Made by a program: the position numbers and the translations under genes
Source: Clostridium sp. DSM 17811
GTDB taxonomy: Bacteria; Bacillota; Clostridia; Clostridiales; Clostridiaceae
NCBI RefSeq assembly: GCF_018861905.1
Contig: NZ_JAHLDU010000004.1
Span: 1 to 64,000 of the forward strand
DNA: 64,000 bases
Reading direction: 5' to 3'
Notes under the pieces: model-generated
Database searches by the model: none
The model's input: the letters and a program-made list of their open reading frames with translations, nothing else
What the model was told of the DNA's origin: nothing
In this document: piece by piece, positions 36,059 to 44,914 of the stretch
Numbering within the stretch: the first letter of the stretch is position 1
Layout of the letters: each line of letters starts with the position of its first letter

Positions 36059-36365
36059 TTAATTTAAAAAATTAATTTCTTTATGATTGTCATTTTCATT
36101 CACATTTAGACTTATTATGAATACATTAGTAGTGTAGAATATACATTATTTATGTTCTATGCAAACCCATTAATTAAACTTTTAAATTTATAATGAAGGC
36201 AATTCAAACTATTAATCTGATTTAGTAGAACATATATCAACGTATAAGTCTTATGTTGAAAATATATTATAGTGATATATGTAGCTATAAAATTCTTGAT
36301 GACGAGATCAGTATTAGTAAGTAGTGTCTTAGTTTAAATTTATATATAAAAAGGAGTTTTATTAA
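36059..36365. other. Non-coding gap
   Basis: 307 bases, A+T-rich, with no open frame of substance and no repeat recognised. The promoter of the cysteine-rich gene must lie here, but no vegetative or sporulation-type consensus could be fixed with confidence. Confidence 0.5.
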
Positions 36366-36725
36366 ATGGGTAAAATTGAAAATTGTAGTAAGTGTTCATG
36401 TGAATTATGTAGTGTTATTAATGCAGACCCAGTAGATATGGAGAAACATGGTGCTAGATTACTAACTGTAAGAATAAGAGTAAACAATGTATGTTTTGAT
36501 AAAAAAGTAGCTGTTGCAGTTATAATATATGACAATTGCCACAGAATACTCGCATTTAGAGGTTTTATTACAGTAGTGTGTAAAGAAAATGAATGTAGAG
36601 ATGAATGTGGTACGATTGTAAGGAAATTAGTGTTTGTACTTCCAGATGATGATAGTAGTGACCCTGATGAAATTGAAGTTCGTACAGCGGCTAATTATAT
36701 ATATCCATGTGAGTCTAATTGTTAA
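36366..36725 (+). CDS. Cysteine-rich conserved hypothetical protein
   Basis: 119 residues with 11 cysteines. Four are clustered at 7, 10, 12 and 15 (ENCSKCSCELC), others in CKENECRDECG and the C-terminal CESNC. The middle is beta-rich (LLTVRIRVNNVCFDKKVAVA). No signal peptide or membrane segment. The pattern suggests a metal-binding or disulphide-linked structural protein, possibly of the spore surface, but I cannot name a family. Its stop codon overlaps the start of the next gene by 1 base. The ribosome site AAAGGAG is strong. Confidence 0.65.
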   Translation: MGKIENCSKCSCELCSVINADPVDMEKHGARLLTVRIRVNNVCFDKKVAVAVIIYDNCHRILAFRGFITVVCKENECRDECGTIVRKLVFVLPDDDSSDPDEIEVRTAANYIYPCESNC

Positions 36726-36880
36726 TGGTGGCTCATAGACAAAATATAACTGTTGATCCAATAGTATATGAAGAATTTTGCAAGTATGCAAAAATGAAAG
36801 GTATGAAAATTTCTACATGGGTGGCTATGAAAATGAAAGAGGCAGTAGCGGAAGAGAAAGAACTTAAAAAAGAAAACTAA
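36725..36880 (+). CDS. Small ribbon-helix-helix-like protein (51 residues)
   Basis: ATG at 36725 overlaps the preceding stop (TAATG), so it is translationally coupled. The predicted protein has a short strand NITVDPIVY, a helix EEFCKYAKMKG, a second helix starting KISTWVAMKMKEA and a charged tail. This is the size and pattern of Arc/CopG-type DNA-binding proteins. It could regulate its own two-gene operon. It is followed by a strong hairpin (36896-36958). Confidence 0.6.
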   Translation: MVAHRQNITVDPIVYEEFCKYAKMKGMKISTWVAMKMKEAVAEEKELKKEN

Positions 36881-36895
36881 GGACATTTAAAAGTT

Positions 36896-36958
36896 ATAGA
36901 CCTTTCTATTTATTGGATATTTTATACCATAAATAGGGAGGTCTATTTATGGTATAAA
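36896..36958. terminator. Two alternative hairpins after the RHH gene
   Basis: Hairpin A pairs ATAGACCT (36896) with AGGTCTAT (ending 36946), with an inner CTATTTAT/ATAAATAG stem. Hairpin B pairs TTTATACCATAAATAG (36921-36936) perfectly with its inverse at 36943-36958, with the loop GGAGGT. The two share bases, so they are mutually exclusive. Either could stop transcription. Confidence 0.6.
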
Positions 36959-37108
36959 ATCTAGTACATATATTACACTTATTGTTTTATATTTGATCCA
37001 AAAACAAAGAATGAGGGGAAATCTGTCATTACAATTTAAGTAAAAAATGGTATAATTAAATAAATAATTATAAAAGGTTGAAGTGATTGATATTAGGGGG
37101 AGATAGAA

Positions 37109-37612
37109 GTGTCAGTTTTAAACGCGAGTAATGTAGTGAAAATTTACAAAGGATTGGGTAAATCAAATTCTACGAAAGCTCTTAATGGTATTTGTCTTAC
37201 AATCGAAAATGGTGAATTTGTTGCAATAATGGGACCCTCTGGTAGTGGAAAGACAACGCTCTTAAATATTCTAAGTGGGATAGATAAACTTACATCTGGT
37301 GATATCGAAATCTCAGGGCAAAATATAAATGTAATGACAAAAGATGAATTAGCTCTCTTTAGACGTCGACATTTGGGTTTTGTTTTTCAAGAATTTAATT
37401 TATTAGATAGCCTTACACTAAAAGAAAATGTCATGTTACCGATGATACTAGATGATAAAGAACCAGAAGATATTCAAAGTAAGACAGATGAAGTTATGGC
37501 GATGTTTAATATAGAAGACATTATGGAAAAATATCCATATACTGTTTCTGGGGGTCAACAACAAAGAACAGCTATAAGCAGAGCTATAATAAATAATCCA
37601 GATAGTTTTTAA
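37109..37612 (+). pseudogene. ABC transporter ATP-binding protein, BceA-like, truncated
   Basis: 167 residues of an expected 250 or so. Walker A GPSGSGKTT is at residues 42-50, the Q-loop FVFQEFNLLDSLT is present, and the signature VSGGQQQR is present. The frame stops right after RAIINNPDSF, before Walker B (LILADEPT in relatives), the D-loop and the switch histidine, so it cannot hydrolyse ATP normally. Within a few bases of the stop the permease-like frame begins. A deletion has therefore removed the end of this gene and the start of the next. Confidence 0.8.
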
Positions 37613-39397
37613 AATTTTTAAAGCTAATTTGAGAAGATATTTGCTGTTTTTTTTATGCAACAGCTTTTCAATAATGGTTTTCTTTACATATGCTACAATT
37701 TATACAAACAAAAAGTTTATGAATCCGTCTAATATTAATTATTCTATTACAGGTAATATGGTAGCTCCTGGAGTAATGGTTATGCTTTTTTCGGCATTTT
37801 TTATATTTTATGCTCAGAATTCTTTTATCAAATTTAGAAAAAAAGAATTTGGACTTTTTATGGTGTTAGGCATGACAAATAAGAATATACAGAGAATGAT
37901 GATTATAGAAAATGGTTTAATTGCAATTTTTTCTTCACAGCTATTTACTTACTTGTAATAATAAAAGGACTTATAGAATCTTTTAGGTATGAGATAATAA
38001 ATCTTTTAAAATCCACTAGAAAACAAGATAACAACTTTCTAAATAGTCCAATCTGGAGTGTAATTGGAATTATCCTAATAGTAATAGCTTGCTGTGATAT
38101 GATAATTAATAACAGCGTGGAAAATTCATCAGTATCATTACGAAGTTTGGCAGGATGTTTTTTAGGGATTTACCTTTTGATTTCTAGTATGGCTTGGCTT
38201 TTTTCGAAGGTAACTAATTATTTTCACTATAAGAGTTATAAAAACATTTTATTTATAGCTAATATGAAACACACTTTGGGTCAATCAAAGAAAATCCTCT
38301 TTATAATAACTTTGTTTGTTAGCATGACAATATTTATGAGTACTATAGCAGTAATATTAATATCGGATTCTAAGAGAATATCCACTGCGTACAATCCATA
38401 TGACATAGGATATGCAGAGATTTTTGAAAAAAACAAGATCACAGTTCCTCAACTTGATAATATTTTAAATAAGTCTAAGACTGCATTGACTTCTTTAAAA
38501 ACAATAGATTTTATATCAAAACCATACATAACAATATTATCTGATGAAAATATGAATACGAATTTGGGAACACAGTTAAAAGTTGAAAAAGGATGTTTTA
38601 TATCACTATTCCAAATAGTGAAAGACGATGGGTATGAACATGACACTACTGCAATTAGTAGTCTTGTTATACCAATAAAGGGTACTAATAATACATATAA
38701 ACCTGGAGGGAAAATTACGAAAGTACTATTTAACAACATTCCAATACTGAGTAATGGGCATTATGTTATCCTTAATAATAATGACTTCCAAAACATAAAA
38801 ACTGCTTCTAAAAAAGAAGAGGTAGGTAAAATTAAGCTTATGAATTTTAAGGATTGGTATAAAACTAAAGAGGTTTTAGATGAGCTAAAAAGCAATTTGG
38901 AGACACATAACAGAAAAAATAAAACTTATTTTGAAAATATAAATGATGATATTAAATGGTTTAAACCAGCATCAAGAATAGCTGATTATTTGGATGAGAA
39001 GCAATCAGGGGCGTATTCATTGTTTTTGTGTAGTTTTGTCGGGATACTTTTTTTCCTATCGTCAGTGGTAATGTTGCATTTTAAACTTTTGACAGAGTAT
39101 GATAATGAAAAGATAAAATATAAAAAACTATATAAAATAGGAATCACTGACAACGAGGTAGCTAGACTTATTTCAAAAGAGTTAAAAGTGTTATTTTTTG
39201 TGCCGTATATATTATCAATTTTTGTATCAGCTTTTTATAGTTACAACTTGCCAGTTAAACAAGGAGGTCAGATGGTTACTCTAATGTATTCTCTTATAAT
39301 TAGTCTTATATATTTTTGCTTTCAAATAGTGTTTTATTTAGTTTATAATAAGATGTATGTAAAAAGATTAATTCATAATTTAGAAAAACAAAAATGA
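37605..39397 (+). pseudogene. BceB-like ABC permease, N-terminally deleted and frameshifted
   Basis: Permease-like coding begins around 37605 (VFKIFKANLRRYLLFFLCNS) without its natural start. It runs to stops at about 37956 after FSSQLFTYL, then continues in another frame from about 37943 (YLLVIIKGLIESFRYEIINL) to the stop at 39397. The second part includes a long external domain and the C-terminal membrane helices of bacitracin-type permeases (FIANMKHTLGQSKKILFIIT; KKLYKIGITDNEVARLISKE). At least one frameshift and one deletion make it non-functional. No BceRS two-component genes are nearby. Confidence 0.75.
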
Positions 39398-39494
39398 ACC
39401 TGATTTGCATTTTTTAATTAATAAATGCTCAGAAAAAGAAATTGGTGTTATTGAAGGAGTTGTAAAGCTGATTTTACCACATCTTGTAAGGTAA
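39393..39494 (+). pseudogene. Possible gene remnant
   Basis: A 33-codon open stretch overlapping the permease stop reads as a helical tail (LINKCSEKEIGVIEGVVKLI, then LPHLVR) but has no start of its own. It could be the last part of a small regulator left by the same deletions. Weak evidence. Confidence 0.25.
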
Positions 39495-39814
39495 GAAATA
39501 TAATGAATATTTTAATTATGGAATTTTTAAAAATTCTGTGCATATCATATAGTATAGCGTAGGAATAAAGTACGCGATAGTTAATAGCTGTTCTCTTTAA
39601 GAGAATGGCTATTTTTTATTATTAGTAATAAGAGGTATTAAATATTTATAAAAACTGCTACAAGTACTCAAATTAAAGGCATGAATAGCTGTGGGAAAAA
39701 AATTAAAGTGTTTAAGGGAAAATTTAAAAAATATTGTAGGGTTGTCTTTAGTATAATAAATAAATCTTAAGGACATAATTTAAAAGCAATTACATTGAAG
39801 GGAATGATGACCTT
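39495..39814. other. Non-coding gap before sigG
   Basis: Contains a terminator at 39583-39618 (arms AATAGC...TTCTC and GAGAA...GCTATT, then T-rich) and A+T-rich sequence. No spoIIGA or sigE coding remains are visible, and no unambiguous sigma-F/G promoter was found. Confidence 0.6.
39583..39618 (+). terminator. Terminator upstream of sigG
   Basis: AATAGCtgTTCTC pairs with GAGAAtgGCTATT around TTTA, followed by T residues. It insulates sigG from the decayed transporter. Confidence 0.7.
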
Positions 39815-40588
39815 ATGATATTTAATAAAGTAGAGATATGTGGGGTAAATACTTCAAAATTACCAAAATTAAAAGAAAAAGAAATGAAGGAGTTATTGTA
39901 TAGGATACAAAATGGCGAGCCTGAGTGTAGAGATGTATTTATTGAAGGAAATTTAAGATTGGTTTTAAGTGTAATAAAGCGTTTTAATAATCGAGGAGAA
40001 AATGTAGATGATCTATTTCAAGTTGGCTGCATTGGTTTAATGAAATCTATTGATAATTTTAATTTAAGTCTAAATGTTAGGTTTTCAACATATGCGGTTC
40101 CTATGATTATAGGGGAAATAAGAAGATATTTAAGAGATAATAACTCTGTAAGAGTTAGTAGGTCACTTCGGGATATTGCATACAGAGCATTGCAAGTTAG
40201 GGACAGATTGGTAAATGAGAACAATAAAGAGCCTACTGTAGAACAAATTGCGAAGGAGCTAGAATTACCAAGGGAGGATGTGGTATTTGCTTTAGATGCT
40301 ATACAAGACCCTGTATCTTTGTTTCAACCAATATACCATGATGGTGGAGATGAAATTTATGTAATGGACCAAATAAAAGACACTAAAAACTTAGATGATA
40401 GTTGGCTTGAAAACATATCAATTAAGGATGGAATGAATAAATTAAAAGATAGAGAAAAATTAATATTAAATTTAAGATTTTTTGATGGGAAAACCCAAAT
40501 GGAAGTAGCTGATGAAATAGGTATTTCTCAAGCACAAGTGTCAAGACTAGAAAAGACTGCACTAAAACATATGAAAAAGTATGTTTAG
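39815..40588 (+). CDS. sigG: Forespore sigma factor SigG
   Basis: 257 residues, full length. The N-terminal NKVEICGVNTSKLPKLKEKE is diagnostic for sigma-G. Regions 2 (FNNRGENVDDLFQVGCIGLM; FSTYAVPMIIGEIRRYLRDN), 3 and 4 (GKTQMEVADEIGISQAQVSR) are intact. It directs late forespore transcription, including germination and DNA-protection genes. In most Firmicutes sigG follows spoIIGA-sigE; here it is flanked by a decayed transporter and a small leftward gene. It is either a paralogue or a relocated copy. Confidence 0.93.
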   Translation: MIFNKVEICGVNTSKLPKLKEKEMKELLYRIQNGEPECRDVFIEGNLRLVLSVIKRFNNRGENVDDLFQVGCIGLMKSIDNFNLSLNVRFSTYAVPMIIGEIRRYLRDNNSVRVSRSLRDIAYRALQVRDRLVNENNKEPTVEQIAKELELPREDVVFALDAIQDPVSLFQPIYHDGGDEIYVMDQIKDTKNLDDSWLENISIKDGMNKLKDREKLILNLRFFDGKTQMEVADEIGISQAQVSRLEKTALKHMKKYV

Positions 40589-40652
40589 GGTCCCTCTACT
40601 AGGATCATTTTATACTTGTGGTTTAGAAATGTTAAAAGGTATTTAATTAAAT

Positions 40653-40706
40653 TAGCACTTACAGGGAAACATGATTTAACTGTGTTTTTCTATAGGTGCT
40701 TTTTAT
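40653..40706 (+). terminator. Terminator after sigG
   Basis: A long imperfect stem: AGCACTTACAGGGAAACA pairs with TGTTTTTCTATAGGTGCT (three mismatches or wobbles), then TTTTTA. Confidence 0.7.
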
Positions 40707-40766
40707 ATTATTTCTATTGAAAATCATACTATCTTAATGTTATAAAAAATTTGATTTTGTGCTGTC

Positions 40767-40973
40767 TTATAATTTTATTTGTGATAACATAGAATTACCG
40801 TCCTTATCTAACAATACAGTAATGTCTCCATTATAACCTTCTATATTTATAAAATAATTTGTTATTAAACCTGTATTTACAATTGATTTGCAACGTACGG
40901 ATATTTCATATTCATGATCATATATTGTTTTAGGCATTTTATTTTGACTCTCATTATTATTTTTATTAAACAT
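40767..40973 (-). CDS. Small uncharacterised protein (68 residues)
   Basis: Reads leftward from ATG at 40973 with a textbook AGGAGGGG ribosome site, which is the main reason to believe it. Hydrophilic Asn/Lys-rich start, then a beta-type region (YEISVRCKSIVNTGLITNYF, INIEGYNGDITVLLDKDG). No membrane segment or known motif. Convergent with sigG. Confidence 0.55.
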   Translation of the reverse strand: MFNKNNNESQNKMPKTIYDHEYEISVRCKSIVNTGLITNYFINIEGYNGDITVLLDKDGNSMLSQIKL

Positions 40974-41402
40974 TTTCCCCTCCTATATTTAAGAACTCAT
41001 ATTATACAGTTATTGCCAAATACATAATTAGTCATTCATAAATCTTTATTTAGCTATGTTTTATTTATTTGATTTGAGGAATATTTAATAGAATACAGAT
41101 ATATCTGTATTCTATTAATATTAATATATGCATTAATCATATATTGGTGTTTTTTACAAGTCCCCTAAAAAGAAAGTAATAACAAAAAATAATTGTAATA
41201 AATGTATAAATTAATGAATTTTGTAAATAATATTATATAGAACATCGGATATAGTTATATGAGTAATATACTAGTGAAAACGTTTTTGAAAATACTTTTA
41301 AATATTTATCTAATTAATAAAAAATCAAGTTAAGATAATATAACTTTAATAGATGTTTCATATTCAAGGGCCAAAAACTTAATAGTGAAAGGAGAAATAA
41401 AA
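40974..41402. other. Non-coding gap with a perfect palindrome
   Basis: 429 bases without a gene. The main content is a 34-bp perfect palindrome at 41085-41118; the remainder is A+T-rich leader to the small gene at 41403, whose ribosome site AAAGGAGAA is clear. Confidence 0.6.
41085..41118. repeat. Perfect 34-bp palindrome
   Basis: TTAATAGAATACAGAT and its inverse meet at the centre (ATA/TAT) with no spacer. Could be a dimeric-regulator operator or a cruciform site; the absence of a loop and of a following T-run on the plus strand argues against a simple terminator. Confidence 0.7.
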
Positions 41403-41552
41403 ATGGTTGATATGTATTACAGACTTGTGAAAGCAGGCTTAAGAACAATTCAGAAAGTACCAGATCAGTTTAGAGATGATGTTATGACAAATTTGGCGAC
41501 ATTAACATTGAACAAAAATGGCAAGGCGGATACCAATGAGAAATATAAATAG
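41403..41552 (+). CDS. Small conserved-looking protein (49 residues)
   Basis: ATG at 41403 follows AAAGGAG with good spacing. The product starts VDMYYRLVKAGLRTIQKVPD and continues as a helical, charged peptide to NEKYK. A terminator follows directly (41554-41593), so this is a complete monocistronic unit. Function unknown. The beginning (MYYRLVKAG-type) resembles other short clostridial peptides, but I cannot name a family. Confidence 0.55.
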   Translation: MVDMYYRLVKAGLRTIQKVPDQFRDDVMTNLATLTLNKNGKADTNEKYK

Positions 41553-41553
41553 T

Positions 41554-41593
41554 AAATAGATAAAGACTTTAAATAGCCTTTATCTATTTTTTT
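41554..41593. terminator. Bidirectional terminator
   Basis: AAATAGATAAAG pairs perfectly with CTTTATCTATTT, then T residues, between the 49-residue gene and the convergent helicase gene. Confidence 0.8.
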
Positions 41594-41601
41594 ATTATAA
41601 T

Positions 41602-43827
41602 TTAAAAAAAATCACTTTTTTCTCCGGTATAATAAATAACAAGTTGATGGAGTGCTCTTGTGCAAGCAACATATAAAAGATTCCTATCGAATTCACTATT
41701 ATAATTGTTTTTAGAAACATTGAAAACTAGTACTACATCAAATTCTAGACCTTTTGATATATAGGACGGAATAACTACGGTGCCCTTTATAATTTCAGTG
41801 TCATCTATATTTAATAATTTAATGTTATCTAAACTAATTAATTCTTTTTCAATTATAAGTGCTTCTTGCTGCGTTTTACAAATAACTGCAATAGATTCAT
41901 AACCAAGACTTTCGTATTTGTGAATATCTAGTATGATAGCTTCATAAATAGACTTCTCATTATCTTTGAATACAATTATTGGTTCATCTTCATGCCTATC
42001 AAATGAAACAAACTCTTCTTTGCTATTTAATATTTTTTGAGTAAATGAATTAATTTCAATTGAGGATCTAAAGCTTTTATTCATGGAAAGTTTTAGACTT
42101 TGTTTCTTATTAAGAATGTTTTCTAGATCATCATAAATAAATTTATTACCGTGCTTTTCAAGAGTTTGATTAAAGTCACCTAATATTGTAAATTTAGCTC
42201 TAGCAAATAGAAGATTAAAAACTTCATATTGAAGGGGATAATAATCTTGAGCCTCATCAATGACAACCTGCTGTATATCTGGAAATTCCCGATTACCATT
42301 AAGCTTAAGTTTAATATATAAAAGGGGTGCACAATCCTCATAATCAATATGGCCTTTATGGAGGCTTTCAGCGGTTTTTAATATCATTTGTTTAATTTCT
42401 TTTGGTAGTTCTAACCCTTTGGAAAGTTTAAAAAAAAGGCCGGATTTATTGAAAAGTAATTTATACAAATTTGCATAATCAACCTGCGTGTACTTGTGAA
42501 TATGGCTCATTAATACTTTAGCTTCTTTAATTGCCAATAATCTGCTAAAAGATTTTATCTCTAACTGGTGGTTAGTTCCATTTAGAACAATCTTTTGAAT
42601 CTTTTGAAGCCTTGATTTTCTTAAAGGGTGAATTTTATTAAGCATCATACTTTCAATTCTTTTAAGTCGTTTTGATATTGGCATATCCATTTTACCGTTT
42701 AGGAAAAGATTATTTAGCTGTTGCTTTGTTTCAATAATTTTGCCATCATAATATAAGTCTTCAAAATTAGTCAAATTATGTTCATAATAATTGATTAGTC
42801 TATCTAAAATTATAACAAAAGTTTTTGAGCCTTTAAATTTAGTGTTCTCCATTTTTATATTTATGGATTGATTATTATTAATAATCAAAGATTCAAGTTG
42901 CTCTTTCCTACTTTCAAATATAAATCTATTATCTAAGAAATCAATTATAATATTGTCAAAAGTAGTTTCTTCTACGTTATCTTCACCGAGTTCTGGTAAA
43001 ACCCCGGAAATATATTTACTAAATACAGAACTTGGAGAAATTATAATAATATTATTAGAATGTAATTTTGATCCCATACCAACATAAAGCAAATATGCAA
43101 TTCTATGTAGTGCTATAGAAGTTTTACCACTTCCAGCCACGCCTTGCACAATTAAAAGTTCGTTTTCAGTATCGCGAATAATTATATCCTGCTGCTTTTG
43201 GATGGTTTCAACTATATTTTTCATTGTTGATGAAGAGTTATGGCTCAAAACTTCTTGCAGAATTTCATCATTAATTGTTACACTACTATCAAAAAAATAT
43301 TGAAGTTTCGAGTCCTTAATTTTATATTGTCTTTTCATAATAACATCACCTGAAATTATTGAGAAGGGCGCTATATATGAGCCTTTGCCGATTTCACATT
43401 GATAAAACATACTTGAAATAGGTGAGCGCCAATCATATATTAAAATTGAACTGGTATCCTTATCTATTAAATTATAAAGACCAATATAAATTTTATCTGT
43501 ATCGTCATAACCATTTTCTTTAAAATCAAATCTTCCAAAATACGGTGAGTTTAAAATCTGTGTATATTTTTTTATGTGTTTAAGTGTTTTTTCGTAGCTA
43601 TAATTTTGACTATCAACATCTGAAAGATGTTGAAGCATCTCTGGAATTTTATCAAAATCATTTGAAGAATGAGCAGATTCTTGCCACATATCTCTTCTTG
43701 AAGTAATGAGGTCTCTTTTTCTAAAGTTTATATCATATTCATCTTTTGCAAGTTCTTTTTTTAGAAAGTTAAGTGTATCATCAAGATATAGTGTTTCTTC
43801 TTTGTTAATTAGCTTATAATTACTCAT
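41602..43827 (-). CDS. helD: HelD-like UvrD/Rep-family helicase (RNA polymerase recycling)
   Basis: 741 residues. The N-terminal coiled-coil arm (LKKELAKDEYDINFRKRDLI) is characteristic of HelD and absent from UvrD. Walker A is QGVAGSGKTSIALHRIAYLL, Walker B is VVIDEAQDYYPLQYEVFNLL, motif III is TILGDFNQTL, and the C-terminal motifs are SYISKGLEFDVVLVF and LLYVACTRALHQLVIYY. HelD removes stalled RNA polymerase from DNA using ATP. Some HelD proteins confer rifampicin tolerance; that role is not shown here. Ribosome site upstream of 43827; single gene. Confidence 0.85.
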   Translation of the reverse strand: MSNYKLINKEETLYLDDTLNFLKKELAKDEYDINFRKRDLITSRRDMWQESAHSSNDFDKIPEMLQHLSDVDSQNYSYEKTLKHIKKYTQILNSPYFGRFDFKENGYDDTDKIYIGLYNLIDKDTSSILIYDWRSPISSMFYQCEIGKGSYIAPFSIISGDVIMKRQYKIKDSKLQYFFDSSVTINDEILQEVLSHNSSSTMKNIVETIQKQQDIIIRDTENELLIVQGVAGSGKTSIALHRIAYLLYVGMGSKLHSNNIIIISPSSVFSKYISGVLPELGEDNVEETTFDNIIIDFLDNRFIFESRKEQLESLIINNNQSINIKMENTKFKGSKTFVIILDRLINYYEHNLTNFEDLYYDGKIIETKQQLNNLFLNGKMDMPISKRLKRIESMMLNKIHPLRKSRLQKIQKIVLNGTNHQLEIKSFSRLLAIKEAKVLMSHIHKYTQVDYANLYKLLFNKSGLFFKLSKGLELPKEIKQMILKTAESLHKGHIDYEDCAPLLYIKLKLNGNREFPDIQQVVIDEAQDYYPLQYEVFNLLFARAKFTILGDFNQTLEKHGNKFIYDDLENILNKKQSLKLSMNKSFRSSIEINSFTQKILNSKEEFVSFDRHEDEPIIVFKDNEKSIYEAIILDIHKYESLGYESIAVICKTQQEALIIEKELISLDNIKLLNIDDTEIIKGTVVIPSYISKGLEFDVVLVFNVSKNNYNSEFDRNLLYVACTRALHQLVIYYTGEKSDFF

Positions 43828-43861
43828 TTTGCCACGCTCCTATTTATTTTTATAAAAACCA

Positions 43862-43891
43862 TTGACATTTGCGTTTGTTATGTGATATACT
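43862..43891 (+). promoter_or_regulatory. Promoter with long leader before the DeoR gene
   Basis: TTGACA (43862-43867), 18-base spacer, TATACT (43886-43891). It lies about 250 bases upstream of the deoR start; the leader carries a terminator-like hairpin. Confidence 0.6.
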
Positions 43892-44081
43892 AAAAGTGAG
43901 TTATAAAGTATAATTATTATACTTATATTCATATCTAATTATATACAAAAATCATATTTAAGTAAAGCTTATGTGTGGTTTTATTTTTATGTTTGAGGTA
44001 AAGCGGATGAGGTATGTAAATACTTTTTTTATTATAAAATACAAAATTATGTAGTGAAAACACGTTATACATAAAGAGGTA

Positions 44082-44107
44082 GAGGGCAATTAGATGCCTT
44101 CTTTTTT
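44082..44107 (+). terminator. Terminator-like hairpin in the deoR leader
   Basis: GAGGGCA (44082-44088), loop ATTAGA, TGCCTTC (44095-44101), then six T residues, 37 bases before the deoR ATG. Its position inside a long leader suggests transcription attenuation or a short RNA of about 210 bases. Confidence 0.55.
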
Positions 44108-44143
44108 ATTTAAGTGGCAAAATTTATACAAGGGGGAATAGGA

Positions 44144-44902
44144 ATGTTATCAATAGAAAGATTAGAAATTATAAAGCAAACAGCCTTAAGCGAAAAAAAA
44201 CTATATGTTTCAAAGTTAAGCGAAAAATTTGATGTAACAGAAGAAACAATAAGGCGAGATTTAGAAAAACTAGAACAACAAGGTTTAGTTACTAGAAGTT
44301 ATGGTGGGGCAATATTGAATGCTCAAATAACAAATGAGGATATACCTTTTTATAAAAGGTCAAAGATTGATATGGAAGAAAAAATATACATAGCATCAAA
44401 AGCAATAGAATTTATTAAAGAAGATAGTACGATAATGGCAGATTGTAGTTCAACTGTACTTGAGGTCTTGAAGCTAATTAGAGATAGAAGTGACGTAACA
44501 GTTATAACAAACTCAGTTGAGGTTCTTAGTGAACTTAATCAATCAGAACTAAATATTATATCAACGGGTGGTGGAATAAAGCAAAGATCTTTATCACTTC
44601 AAGGACCTATAACGCATTGTACTATTAGAAAATATAGTGTAGATTTAGCTTTTGTGAGCTGCAAAGGAATGGATATTAAAAAAGGAATATTAGACTCAAA
44701 TGAAGAAGAGGCAGAAATTAAAAATACTATGATAGAGCAAGCCAGTAAGGTGATTTTATTAATTGATCATAGTAAATATGATAAAACTTCTTTCGTAAAG
44801 CTTTTTGATTATGAAAATATAGATTATATCATTACAGATAAGGCACCAAGAGAAGAATGGTTAAAATTATTACATTCTAATAACATTGAAATTATATATT
44901 AA
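44144..44902 (+). CDS. DeoR-family regulator, probable rhamnose regulator
   Basis: 252 residues from the ATG at 44144, which follows AAGGGGGAATA; an earlier in-frame start lacks a site. N-terminal winged helix SERLEII-type start, then VSKLSEKFDVTEETIRRDLE and GLVTRSYGGAIL. The C-terminal sugar-phosphate-binding domain has DCSSTVLEVLKLI and VITNSVEVLSEL. Directly upstream of rhaD and fucO, so it likely represses them until a rhamnose-derived phosphate appears. Bacillus uses a DeoR-type RhaR for the same genes; orthology is not proven here. Confidence 0.8.
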   Translation: MLSIERLEIIKQTALSEKKLYVSKLSEKFDVTEETIRRDLEKLEQQGLVTRSYGGAILNAQITNEDIPFYKRSKIDMEEKIYIASKAIEFIKEDSTIMADCSSTVLEVLKLIRDRSDVTVITNSVEVLSELNQSELNIISTGGGIKQRSLSLQGPITHCTIRKYSVDLAFVSCKGMDIKKGILDSNEEEAEIKNTMIEQASKVILLIDHSKYDKTSFVKLFDYENIDYIITDKAPREEWLKLLHSNNIEIIY

Positions 44903-44914
44903 TAAAAAAACTAT

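Noticed and set aside
36941-36957. Two-codon frame after GGAGGT (ATG GTA TAA)
   Set aside because: Arises inside the hairpin stem; too short to be meaningful as a gene.
37448-37660. 70-codon minus frame at the ATPase/permease junction
   Set aside because: Overlaps the decayed ABC genes and has no ribosome site; considered chance.
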